A DNA stretch of 64,000 nt, taken from contig NC_083382.1 of the NCBI RefSeq assembly GCF_031755915.1, forward strand, positions 5,580,001 to 5,644,000, given 5' to 3'. This stretch comes from Ziziphus jujuba. Lineage: Eukaryota > Streptophyta > Magnoliopsida > Rosales > Rhamnaceae. The position numbers and the translations under genes are program-made. Positions 54,868-63,234 of the stretch are shown here, piece after piece. The notes beneath the pieces are model-generated. The model had not been told where the DNA came from. It did not search any database and worked only from the letters and a program-made list of their open reading frames with translations. Numbering within the stretch: the stretch's first letter is position 1; each line of letters begins with the position of its first letter.

Positions 54868-56100
54868 AGCTGAGGAAGCTCACCAGCTCTGCATATGAAC
54901 TGGAGAGGTGCAAGATTTTGAAGGGAGGGGTTATCGCTTATCTCCAACATCCAAAGGTTGGGAAGTTAATTTACCAAGACTCTGAAGTGTTCGGAACCCA
55001 CATGAGACTTTTCGAAGGTTATCTTTGTGAGACTTGATGGGAAGTATTTTCATTTAGCTTGTCAGTGTCCCAAGGACCCAAGGGACAAAATTGAATAGAT
55101 ATGGTTGTTATAAGAAATTGCATGGGAAGGATGGTTTTGCTGTCAGTAAATCTTGAGACAGCTTCTAGGTTCTAGTAATGTGGTTCAAGAGTTAAATTTC
55201 ATATATTTCTTGCACAAAATGTTCTCGTCAAATACACAACAAATCCAAGTGCGCATTTCTTAGATAAGCTAATAATTTCAAGGCACAAAGTGTTTTTCAC
55301 ATTTATTTTTGTCGACCATCTTCATCAAATCCTCTGAGGAGTCATAAACATCTACATGTTGCAGGGCAGGCAAACAACAGAGTTCATGTGGCAGATTTTT
55401 CAAATCATAGCATCTCTTGATGACAAGGCACCGAAGGTTCGGCATTGCCCTTTTTTCAGTTCCCAGTTTTCCAGTTGGAAATGGGATCATTTCAAAGACT
55501 TCTAGCAGAGGAAACTTTCACCTGCTCTGCATATGATCTGGAGAGGTGGAAGATTAGGAAGGAATGGGTAATAATCATTTATCTTCAACATTCAAAGGTT
55601 GGGAAGTTTACCAAGAACTCTGAAGTGTTTGTAACCCAAATGACACTTTTTTAAGGTCATCTTGGTGAGACTTGATGGGAACAAATTCAGACAAGGCTGA
55701 AACTTAAAATTCTAAATTTTCAAGTTTTCCAGGTGTATCAAATACTGGAGGTTTCATAAGATTGCTGTCAGCTAAAATTCCTCCATGTATATATTAAACT
55801 CATCAAGCTTAAGATGCAGTTTTCTTACATTTGGGAATTTGTTCTGAGTCATGAGAAGTGCAGTATATCGATCGACAACAAGGCATGATAGGACCTAAAA
55901 AGTCCACTATTTGAAAGTGTGCTCTCAAACTTCATTCTTCGAAACTTAGGCAGTTGCAAACATGTTCCTATGGACACATGGACAATTCTTAATTTTTTCA
56001 TCTTCCATATCTGCTTTGACAAGAACTTACGACAACTATTACCTCTTTTCTCAATTAACAAAATGTAGATACTACAAGTCCTGCATTGAGACAATTTTTC
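54868..56100 (-). pseudogene. NLR LRR relics
   Basis: Pieces of NLR C-termini on the minus strand. 55278-55490 (70 codons) reads AMPNLRCLVIKRCYDLKNLP, HELCCLPALQHVDVYDSSED, a typical last LRR and tail, ending at a stop at 55278. 55849-56094 contains LSKQIWKMKKLRIVHVSIGT, an earlier LRR. Between them (55490-55850) the repeats are out of frame. 54868-55050 is a duplicate of part of 55500-55690, and the whole resembles 16480-17140. No NB-ARC or coiled coil is present, so this is a broken receptor rather than a truncated working gene. Confidence 0.75.
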
Positions 56101-56130
56101 AAATCAGTGAGACATTAGTAAGCTTGAGTT

Positions 56131-56165
<35 letters not shown>

Positions 56166-56699
56166 TTTTTACCTCCTTCATTTTCAGAAATACCAACCTA
56201 TAAGACCTCCAGTAAAGAAATCTGTCCAGTGATGCCAATAGTCATCTACACGGGTGATTCCCACAAGAGCAGCAGCAAGCAATGGAAGAAACTAACTACA
56301 AAGTTTTGCAGGATGACCCCTACGATCGAAAAATCTAATTTTCCCTGACAAATACCACGAAAGAAGACCATGCCCTGCAAATTACCCTGCATAATGAAAA
56401 TAGTAAACCAGAGCAAGCCTGCATCTGTTTAAATGTAACAAAAAATGGGAAACAAAAATTAATGCAATATGAATGACCAATAATATATTAGTGAATAGCA
56501 TCCAGTCAAAGAAGCATTAAATGTTTAATAAAATTTGTATGCAACTAAACCAAGATAATATGATAAAATGCCTCTTAGACTGACTAATTTTAACTGGTTT
56601 GGACAACAACAGAACCTCAAACCAATGAACCATAAACCCAGACAAGTTGCCCACATAAGAATTGTACCATGTCAGACAAGTTATGCACAGCACTACGTG
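56101..56699. other. Spacer
   Basis: Contains an (AT)n array at about 56140-56162 and AT-rich sequence. Open frames here show nothing recognisable. Confidence 0.45.
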
Positions 56700-57000
56700 A
56701 TACAATCAATAGGTTTTCTTCATTAGAATAAATTCTTGAAGATATAAACTCGAACAAAAGGTATCTAGAAAGTTGCCTAGTTCTTTACCAGCCACAAACC
56801 TAAGGTATTCTTGACGATATACATCTTCCACGAGAGACATGAATTTGGTCTGTCGACAAAAAATCTTGGACAAAATGAAAGTCAATCGGGACATGTTTGA
56901 TCTTTGAGTGCAAAACTGGATTGCACATAATAAACAGCGTTTACATTGCCACAATAAACCGTAGGAACAGAGCTTTTTCCAATACATTCTTGCGTGTTTC
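56700..57000 (-). pseudogene. copia RNase H fragment
   Basis: Minus-strand text in one frame, NPVLHSKIKHVPIDFHFV, preceded in another by a YCGNV motif and followed by STDQIHVSR-like text. This is the end of a copia RNase H domain, as also seen at about 23780-23830 in the degenerate copia element. No other pol domains, gag or LTRs were found next to it. It is an isolated scrap. Confidence 0.7.
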
Positions 57001-57072
57001 TATATGGTATCGGAGCATGATCACAACTGTATTACAAGATAAGCATACAAACTATATAGACGCAAATAACCA

Positions 57073-57460
57073 AAGATAGAAAGTACAATCCAACTTCAAA
57101 CATAATTTAAAAACCAAGGTAGACAAGAGATTACAAAATGCAATAGCGGTCGCGGCTAGGATTTCTGCTTTACCCATTTCCCTGTCACCAGTGATGAATC
57201 ATTACTGACCACGATAATTCAATGCCCAATTTCCTTATGTAGACAAATTTTTCACCTATAAACCATGAATTTTAAAAGTTAGCCAAAAGTCCTCCGAAAA
57301 AAAAAAAAAAAATCCTTTCTTATTAAATGTTAATGCACTTTTTAAAAAGATGAAAAGAAATTCTCCTTCAATATAAGATAACAAGTGCGTTGTCTAAAGA
57401 ACTCGCATTGCACAAGGTTTAAACCAGACTAGCTTATAGTTGGAAGATAAAAGAGTAGTA
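57073..57460 (-). repeat. NLR 3'-flank block, copy D
   Basis: Fourth copy of the block. It belongs to the partial NLR at 63235-64000: sequence right of the young copia element (63052-63180) continues the match to 18090-18250. The young copia element therefore inserted into this NLR's 3' flank. Confidence 0.75.
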
Positions 57461-57465
57461 AAAAT

Positions 57466-57892
57466 TGTGAAGTCCAGCCGCACCAACCACACCAACCTCA
57501 CCAACCACAGCCGCACCAACCACAGCCACCATTGTTGACAGCCACCATTGTTGACACCATTGTGGGCTAAGATGTTGAAAATTGTGGCCTTGTAAGCCTA
57601 TAAATAGGCTCCTTACCGTTTCATGAAAACCAAGCCAAGAGAGCAATCTCAATCCTCCCAAGTGAGGAGAATTGAGAGAAAACTCCAAGAGAGAGAGTTG
57701 TTTAAGTTCCAGAGAGAACTTGAGAGAAGAGTGAGCAATTCCAGAGAGAATTGGAGAGTGCAGAGAGAGATTCCACGAGAGAATCCTCCATGAGAGAAGT
57801 TTTTATTTTTGTATTCTATTTTTAAGAGATTAATAGAATTTTTTTATTTTCTTCTCATATTTCTTCTCTAAAGTGGTCAGAGAACCACAACA
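57466..57892 (+). repeat. 5' LTR of the young copia element
   Basis: 427 bp, the same length as the 3' LTR. U3 contains short repeats of CACCAACCACA and AGCCACCATTGTTGACA. A TATA box (CTATAAATAG, 57598-57607) would start transcription near 57630. Differences from the 3' LTR lie in AGAGAGATTCC/AGAGAGGTTCC, GAATTTTTTT/GAATTCTTTT and AGTGGTCAG/AGTGCTCAG. Confidence 0.97.
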
Positions 57893-57894
57893 AG

Positions 57895-57906
57895 TGGTAT
57901 CAGAGC
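57895..57906 (+). other. Primer-binding site of the young copia element
   Basis: TGGTATCAGAGC, complementary to the 3' end of initiator tRNA-Met, two bases after the 5' LTR. This is the standard priming site of plant copia elements. Confidence 0.9.
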
Positions 57907-58145
57907 TCCAGGTTGAGAGCTTGGGTTCAAAATTTGAAGAAACAGAGACACTGTTCTTCAAGTTGGTGTTTCGGAAAGTTGCTCAAATAATTAATTTGAC
58001 AATCCCAGGTGAAAGTACCCGACGAGAGGAGAACAAAGAAGTTCGCCGAAGAGAAAACGGACGTCTCACGCGCCCGCACGCGCCGACTGAAATTTTTCTG
58101 CAACTGTTCACGCACCGCACGCGCCGTCTGGAGGTTGAAGACGAC

Positions 58146-58269
58146 CACGTCAGCAGCCACGTCATCAGCCACGTCAGCGAACCCCTGCCACGTCATCTGC
58201 CATGCCAGCGACACGTCGTCAGCCACGTCATCTGCCACGTGTTGACACGTCAGCACCATCTGCCACGTC
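58146..58269 (+). promoter_or_regulatory. Array of ACGT-core sites in the copia leader
   Basis: Nine ACGT cores in 124 bp: eight CACGTC, mostly as GCCACGTCAGC or GCCACGTCATC, and one CACGTG. CCACGTCA is the reverse of TGACGTGG, a strong plant bZIP-binding core. The array lies between primer-binding site and gag, so it is in the transcribed leader. An enhancer role is an inference. Confidence 0.55.
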
Positions 58270-58280
58270 AGCAACATTTT

Positions 58281-58398
58281 CTGAAATTACGGAACAGCCC
58301 CTGAATTATTGGAAATTACAGATTGACCCCTGTAGTTTTCTGAAATTACGGTGCAGCCCCTGAACTATTGGAAATTACAGATTGACCCCTATAGTTTC
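58281..58398 (+). repeat. Two 59-bp tandem units in the copia leader
   Basis: Units start at 58281 and 58340. Each begins CTGAAATTACGG and contains GGAAATTACAGATTGACCCC. A further partial unit follows to about 58440. Non-coding leader before gag. Confidence 0.8.
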
Positions 58399-58567
58399 TG
58401 TATTTGCAGGTTGACCCAGAAATTTTGTGAAATTACATTTTTTGCCCCAAAATTTCTAGTAATTATATTTTGACCCCGGAAGAGTCAAGTCCACCATTTT
58501 CGGCCGTTCCGGACGCAACGGTTAACTCCGTTTTGCCAAATTCAGCTCCAATTTTGGTCAAGCCATA

Positions 58568-59353
58568 ATGTCAATGGAAGAATCATCTTCGGGAGCTATG
58601 GTGAAGCTCACTGCCACAAATTATACACTTTGGAGACCTCGGATGGAAGATCTCCTCAATTGTAAGGATCTGTTTGATCCTATAGAAGCTAAAGGTGAAA
58701 ACCCCGATCCCAGCAAAGTAGCAGAATGGAAGAAATTAAACAAGAAAACGATCGGTCAGATCAGGCAATGGATCGACCACAGTGTCTTCCATCATGTAGC
58801 GAAGGAAACGGATGCATATGCCCTCTGGACAAAATTGGAGGACATGTACCAGGCCAAGACTGCTCGGAACAAAGCCCTGTTGCTTAAGCGATTGGTACAT
58901 CTAACATTACAGAGTGGAACTTCTGTAGCCGAGCATACCAGTGAGTTTCAGAGCTTGGTAAATCAACTATCTGCTGTGGATTACCAACTAGGGGATGAGG
59001 ATCAGGCCCTCCTACTTCTAAGCTCTCTTCCAGACAGTTGGGAGACATTGGTAGTCTCTCTCAGCAATTCGGCCCCGAATGGCAAACTTACTATGGCTAT
59101 GGTTAAGGATGCCCTATTTAATGAAGAGGCCAGGAGAAAGGACATTGGCATGGATCAGTCACATGCCCTCGTCACAGAGAGAGGAAGACAGCAAAGAGGT
59201 GGTCGAGATAGGGGGAGAGGCAGGAGCAAGAGCAGAGGCAGATCTACAGACGGCAGAAAATCATCGTATAAGTGCTATCATTGTGGCCTGGAGGGTCACA
59301 TGAAGAAGAACTGCAGAAAGTTGTTGAGAGAGCAGAGACTCCAAGGTAATTAG
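58568..59353 (+). CDS. gag: copia Gag
   Basis: 261 residues starting MSMEESSSGAMVKLTATNYT. The N-terminal DUF4219-like and UBN2-type capsid region (YTLWRPRMEDLLNCKDLFDP, AKTARNKALLLKRLVHLTLQ, LLLLSSLPDSWETLV) is followed by an Arg/Gly-rich basic stretch (about 206-230) and a CCHC zinc knuckle CYHCGLEGHMKKNC. The ORF stops at TAG 59351-59353, 15 codons after the knuckle, and the same frame then continues into the protease. In most Tork elements gag and pol are one ORF, so this stop is either a recent lesion or a site read through at low rate. The context (AAT TAG CCG) gives no clear sign of programmed readthrough. Confidence 0.93.
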   Translation: MSMEESSSGAMVKLTATNYTLWRPRMEDLLNCKDLFDPIEAKGENPDPSKVAEWKKLNKKTIGQIRQWIDHSVFHHVAKETDAYALWTKLEDMYQAKTARNKALLLKRLVHLTLQSGTSVAEHTSEFQSLVNQLSAVDYQLGDEDQALLLLSSLPDSWETLVVSLSNSAPNGKLTMAMVKDALFNEEARRKDIGMDQSHALVTERGRQQRGGRDRGRGRSKSRGRSTDGRKSSYKCYHCGLEGHMKKNCRKLLREQRLQGN

Positions 59354-59765
59354 CCGAAGAAGGATGGAGAGACACTAGTCACTTGTACAGGAGAAGTGGC
59401 GCTCTGCTCCACCGAAGAAGAGACATGCCTTCATATATCAACCCAAGATGTTGAGTGGGTAGTCGATACTGCAGCATCCTACCATGTCACTCCACACAGA
59501 GATTTCTTTAAAACGTACAAAGCAGGAGACTTTGGTACAGTAAAGATGGGAAATTCCAGTTTCGCAAAGATTATGGGAACTGGTGATATTCAGATAAAAA
59601 CGAATGTTGGTTGTACAATCACTTTGAAGGATGTCCGTCATGTTCCAGACCTTCGGCTTAATCTACTTTCGGGAGCAGCCTTAGACAAGCAAGGCTATGA
59701 CAACTACTTCAGTAAAGGCACATGGAAAATGACGAAAGGTGCCATAGTTGTCGCCCCGAGGACAT
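59354..59765 (+). pseudogene. pol: copia protease and linker, between stop and frameshift
   Basis: Same frame as gag after the TAG. It contains the aspartic protease signature WVVDTAASYHVTPHRDFF (about 59457), with Asp in DTA as the catalytic residue, then VKMGNSSFAKIMGTGDIQIK and DVRHVPDLRLNLLSG. The frame runs on meaninglessly to 59878, while meaningful text moves to another frame at about 59760 (CGTLYKTHVK). The frame change is a one-base indel. Confidence 0.85.
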
Positions 59766-62585
59766 ATTTGTGGAACGTTGTACAAGACTCATGTGAAGAT
59801 ATGTGCAGACATCCTCAATATTGCAGAAGGAGAGGCGTCTCAAAATCTGTGGCACCAGAGACTCGGTCACATGAGTGAAAAAGGATTGTCCACTTTGGCA
59901 AGGAAGAAGCTTATCACTGTTTGCAAGGATGCTGCGCTAGATCCTTGTAATCACTGCTTGTTTGGTAAGCAACATAGAGTCTCCTTCAGTTTCTCTGCAT
60001 CGAGAAAATCAGAGTTGCTTAGTCTGGTGCACTCTGATGTTTGTGGTCCCATGGAGGTGGAATCATTAGGTGGCAACAAGTATTTCCTGACCTTCATTGA
60101 TGATGCTTCACGGAAGGTGTGGGTATATTTCTTGAAGACAAAGGACCAGGTACTGGATTACTTCAAACTGTTTCATACCATGGTAGAGCGTGAAACAGGA
60201 AAGAAGCTGAAATGTCTCCGCTCAGATAATGGAGGCGAGTATACTTCCAAGGAGTTCGATGCCTACTGCAGAAGACACGGCATTCGACATGAGAAGACGG
60301 TCCCTCGCACCCCACAACATAATGGAATAGCCGAAAGAATGAACCGAACCATTATGGAAAAGGTCAGAAGTATGCTCAGTATGGCTAAGCTGCCAAAGCC
60401 ATTCTGGGGAGAAGCTGTTCGTGCCGCCTGCTATTTAATCAACAGATCACCGTCAGTACCGTTGAATTTTGAAATTCCGAAGAAAATGTGGTCGGGTAAG
60501 ATTCCCTCCTACTCTCATTTAAGAGTGTTTGGTTGTATAGCTTATGTACATGTATCCAAGGAGCTCAGACAGAAGCTCGATGCAAGATCTACTCCATGCA
60601 TCTTTATAGGATATGGAGACGAAGAATTCGGATACAGGTTATGGGACCCGAAAACCAAGAAGGTTATTAGAAGTAGGGATGTAGTATTCCAAGAAAACCA
60701 GAAAATGGAAGACATTGAAAAGCCCAGAATGTCTCCTAATTATAGTTCTAGTGCCGAGAATTTTTGTCCTAATCCAGCACCAGCACAAATAGCCACAGAG
60801 GATAATGAGGTGCATGAAGATATACCAGAAGCAGACCAGGAGGAAGAAGGGGATAATGAGCAGGGGGAGACTCAATCCTCTCAAGCAGCTGCAGGGCCAT
60901 CACAGCGGTCAGATGATGGTACACCTCCTGAAACCAGTGGTTTACAAGTTCGGAGATCTGAGCGAGGCCGAATTCCATCAAAGAGATTTCCAGAATCTGA
61001 GTATATTCTGCTTACTGAAGAGGGGGAGCCAGAGAGTTTCCAGGAAGCTGTTTCTCATCAAGAGAAGGAAAAGTGGCTGCAAGCAATGCAAGATGAGATG
61101 GAATCCTTGCAGAAAAATCATACTTATGAGTTGGTTGAGCTTCCAACAGGAAAGAAGGCACTAAAGAATAAATGGGTGTTCAAGCTCAAGAAAGATGGCA
61201 GCGGAAGGGTGGTGAAACACAAAGCCCGATTGGTGGTCAAAGGATTTCTTCAAAAGAAAGGAATTGACTTTGATGAGATTTTTTCACCAGTGGTAAAAAT
61301 GACTTCAATTCGAGTCATTTTTGGTTTAGTAGCAAGTCTAAACCTAGAGCTTGAGCAGATGGATGTGAAGACAGCATTTCTTCACGGTGATTTACATGAA
61401 GAAATCTACATGGAGCAGCCAGAAGGATTTGAGGTTTCAGGGAAAGAAAACCTCGTATGCAAGCTAAAGAAGAGCTTGTATGGCCTCAAGCAAGCACCAA
61501 GACAATGGTATAAGAAGTTTGACTCGTTGATGGTGAGTCAAGGCTATAAAAGGACTGCAGCAGACCAGTGTGTTTATATTAAAAAATTTTCAGGTGGAAA
61601 CTTCATTGCACTTTTGCTATATGTGGACGACATGTTGATCGTTGGACAAGATGCAATGAAGATTAGTCAGCTGAAGAAAGAATTGTCTAAGTCTTTTGAT
61701 ATGAAAGACTTAGGACTAGCTCAACAAATTTTGGGAATGCAAATAATCCGAGACAGGAAGAATAGAAGGTTATGGCTATCTCAAGAGAAGTATGTTGAAC
61801 GGGTGATAAAGAGATTCAACATGGATAAAGCCAAACCGGTCAGCATTCCACTTGCAAATCATTTTAAGTTGAGTAAGAGAATGTGCCCCTCATCCAAAGA
61901 AGAGATAGAGGAGATGGTTTCAGTACCATATTCTTCAGCGGTAGGAAGTCTGATGTATGCAATGGTGTGTACCAGACCAGACATTGCTCATGCAGTAGGT
62001 GTTGTGAGCAGATTTCTTTCAAATCCTGGAAAGAAACACTGGGAAGCAGTCAAATGGATTCTCAGGTATCTTAAAGGTACATCGAAGCTGTGCTTGTGCT
62101 ACGGGGGAGGTGATCCAATCTTAGAAGGCTATACAGATGCAGATATGGCCGGAGACCCTGATAATAGAAAATCTACATCAGGTTATCTCTACACTTTTGC
62201 AGGGGGAGCTGTGTCATGGCAGTCAAGATTGCAGAAGTGTGTTGCTTTATCCACTACTGAAGCAGAGTACATTGCCGCAGCGGAAGCGGGTAAGGAAATG
62301 TTGTGGTTAAAACGTTTTCTCACAGAATTGGGCATCAAGCAAGAAGACTACAAGGTACATTGTGATAACCAAAGTGCCATGGATTTGAGCAAAAACTCAA
62401 TGTATCATTCCCGTACAAAGCACATTGACATTCGCTATCATTGGATACGCGAAGTAATAGATCAACAGTTGCTGAAACTGATGAAGATCCACACAAAAGA
62501 GAATCCAGCAGATATGCTAACAAAAGTTGTTGCTCAAGAGAAGCTGAAGCTATGCAGAGACATAGCTGGAATAGATGGCAGATGA
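59766..62585 (+). CDS. pol: copia Pol: integrase, reverse transcriptase, RNase H
   Basis: An open frame (formally 59748-62585) of about 940 codons. Domains in order: GAG-pre-integrase zinc region (LWHQRLGHMSEKGL, CNHCLFGKQH; about 59850-59980); integrase core with Asp in HSDVCGPME (about 60030), Asp in RSDNGGEYTS (about 60220) and Glu in GIAERMNRT (about 60330); integrase C-terminus ending in RRSERGRIPSKRF; reverse transcriptase with TAFLHGDLHEEIYME and the catalytic YVDDMLIV (about 61619); RNase H with GYTDADMAGD, STTEAEYIAAAEAG and CDNQSAMDLSKNS (about 62130-62400). All catalytic residues are present. It ends at TGA 62583-62585, 34 bp before the 3' LTR. Only the upstream frame change and stop prevent a single Gag-Pol. 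Confidence 0.95.
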   Translation: MCGTLYKTHVKICADILNIAEGEASQNLWHQRLGHMSEKGLSTLARKKLITVCKDAALDPCNHCLFGKQHRVSFSFSASRKSELLSLVHSDVCGPMEVESLGGNKYFLTFIDDASRKVWVYFLKTKDQVLDYFKLFHTMVERETGKKLKCLRSDNGGEYTSKEFDAYCRRHGIRHEKTVPRTPQHNGIAERMNRTIMEKVRSMLSMAKLPKPFWGEAVRAACYLINRSPSVPLNFEIPKKMWSGKIPSYSHLRVFGCIAYVHVSKELRQKLDARSTPCIFIGYGDEEFGYRLWDPKTKKVIRSRDVVFQENQKMEDIEKPRMSPNYSSSAENFCPNPAPAQIATEDNEVHEDIPEADQEEEGDNEQGETQSSQAAAGPSQRSDDGTPPETSGLQVRRSERGRIPSKRFPESEYILLTEEGEPESFQEAVSHQEKEKWLQAMQDEMESLQKNHTYELVELPTGKKALKNKWVFKLKKDGSGRVVKHKARLVVKGFLQKKGIDFDEIFSPVVKMTSIRVIFGLVASLNLELEQMDVKTAFLHGDLHEEIYMEQPEGFEVSGKENLVCKLKKSLYGLKQAPRQWYKKFDSLMVSQGYKRTAADQCVYIKKFSGGNFIALLLYVDDMLIVGQDAMKISQLKKELSKSFDMKDLGLAQQILGMQIIRDRKNRRLWLSQEKYVERVIKRFNMDKAKPVSIPLANHFKLSKRMCPSSKEEIEEMVSVPYSSAVGSLMYAMVCTRPDIAHAVGVVSRFLSNPGKKHWEAVKWILRYLKGTSKLCLCYGGGDPILEGYTDADMAGDPDNRKSTSGYLYTFAGGAVSWQSRLQKCVALSTTEAEYIAAAEAGKEMLWLKRFLTELGIKQEDYKVHCDNQSAMDLSKNSMYHSRTKHIDIRYHWIREVIDQQLLKLMKIHTKENPADMLTKVVAQEKLKLCRDIAGIDGR

Positions 62586-62619
62586 CCATCAGTTTTAAAT
62601 GCGGCTGGAGGGGGAGAAT

Positions 62620-63046
62620 TGTGAAGTCCAGCCGCACCAACCACACCAACCTCACCAACCACAGCCGCACCAACCACAGCCACCATTGTTGACAGCCACC
62701 ATTGTTGACACCATTGTGGGCTAAGATGTTGAAAATTGTGGCCTTGTAAGCCTATAAATAGGCTCCTTACCGTTTCATGAAAACCAAGCCAAGAGAGCAA
62801 TCTCAATCCTCCCAAGTGAGGAGAATTGAGAGAAAACTCCAAGAGAGAGAGTTGTTTAAGTTCCAGAGAGAACTTGAGAGAAGAGTGAGCAATTCCAGAG
62901 AGAATTGGAGAGTGCAGAGAGAGGTTCCACGAGAGAATCCTCCATGAGAGAAGTTTTTATTTTTGTATTCTATTTTTAAGAGATTAATAGAATTCTTTTA
63001 TTTTCTTCTCATATTTCTTCTCTAAAGTGCTCAGAGAACCACAACA
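62620..63046 (+). repeat. 3' LTR of the young copia element
   Basis: 427 bp, partner of 57466-57892, preceded by CTGGAGGGGGAGAAT and followed by the target duplication AAAAT. Confidence 0.97.
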
Positions 63047-63234
63047 AAAATAATAATAAATTAAAAATATATAGGTATAATCAATACAATTAATTAACAG
63101 AATTAACATATAACTGAAACACAGAACTAAAGGAAAAAGAAAAAGAATAATAATAAGGTAGCAAAGGGGCAAAGAAAAGTTACCGGCGGATTAGCTGAAG
63201 TATATCAACTGCACATATCGTACGACCTCATCGA

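Larger units (their letters stand above)
57466..63046 (+). mobile_element. Young Ty1-copia retrotransposon (Tnt1/Tork type)
   Basis: A 5,581-bp element with 427-bp LTRs and the 5-bp target duplication AAAAT (57461-57465 and 63047-63051). LTRs start TGTGAAG and end CACAACA. The primer-binding site TGGTATCAGAGC lies at 57895-57906 and a purine tract (GGAGGGGGAGAA) precedes the 3' LTR. Domain order gag, protease, integrase, reverse transcriptase, RNase H is copia; the DTAAS protease and overall text point to the Tork lineage that includes tobacco Tnt1. By eye the LTRs differ at three positions, so the insertion is recent. The coding region is nearly intact but has TAG at 59351-59353 and a one-base frame change near 59755-59770. 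Its leader holds a dense ACGT-core array. Confidence 0.97.

Noticed and set aside
57004..57016. TGGTATCGGAGC resembles a primer-binding site next to the copia RNase H scrap.
   Set aside because: It is on the plus strand while the scrap is on the minus strand, and no LTR precedes it.
57873..58304. Open frames on both strands over the copia leader.
   Set aside because: They arise from the GC-rich ACGT array and lie upstream of gag; products are low-complexity repeats.
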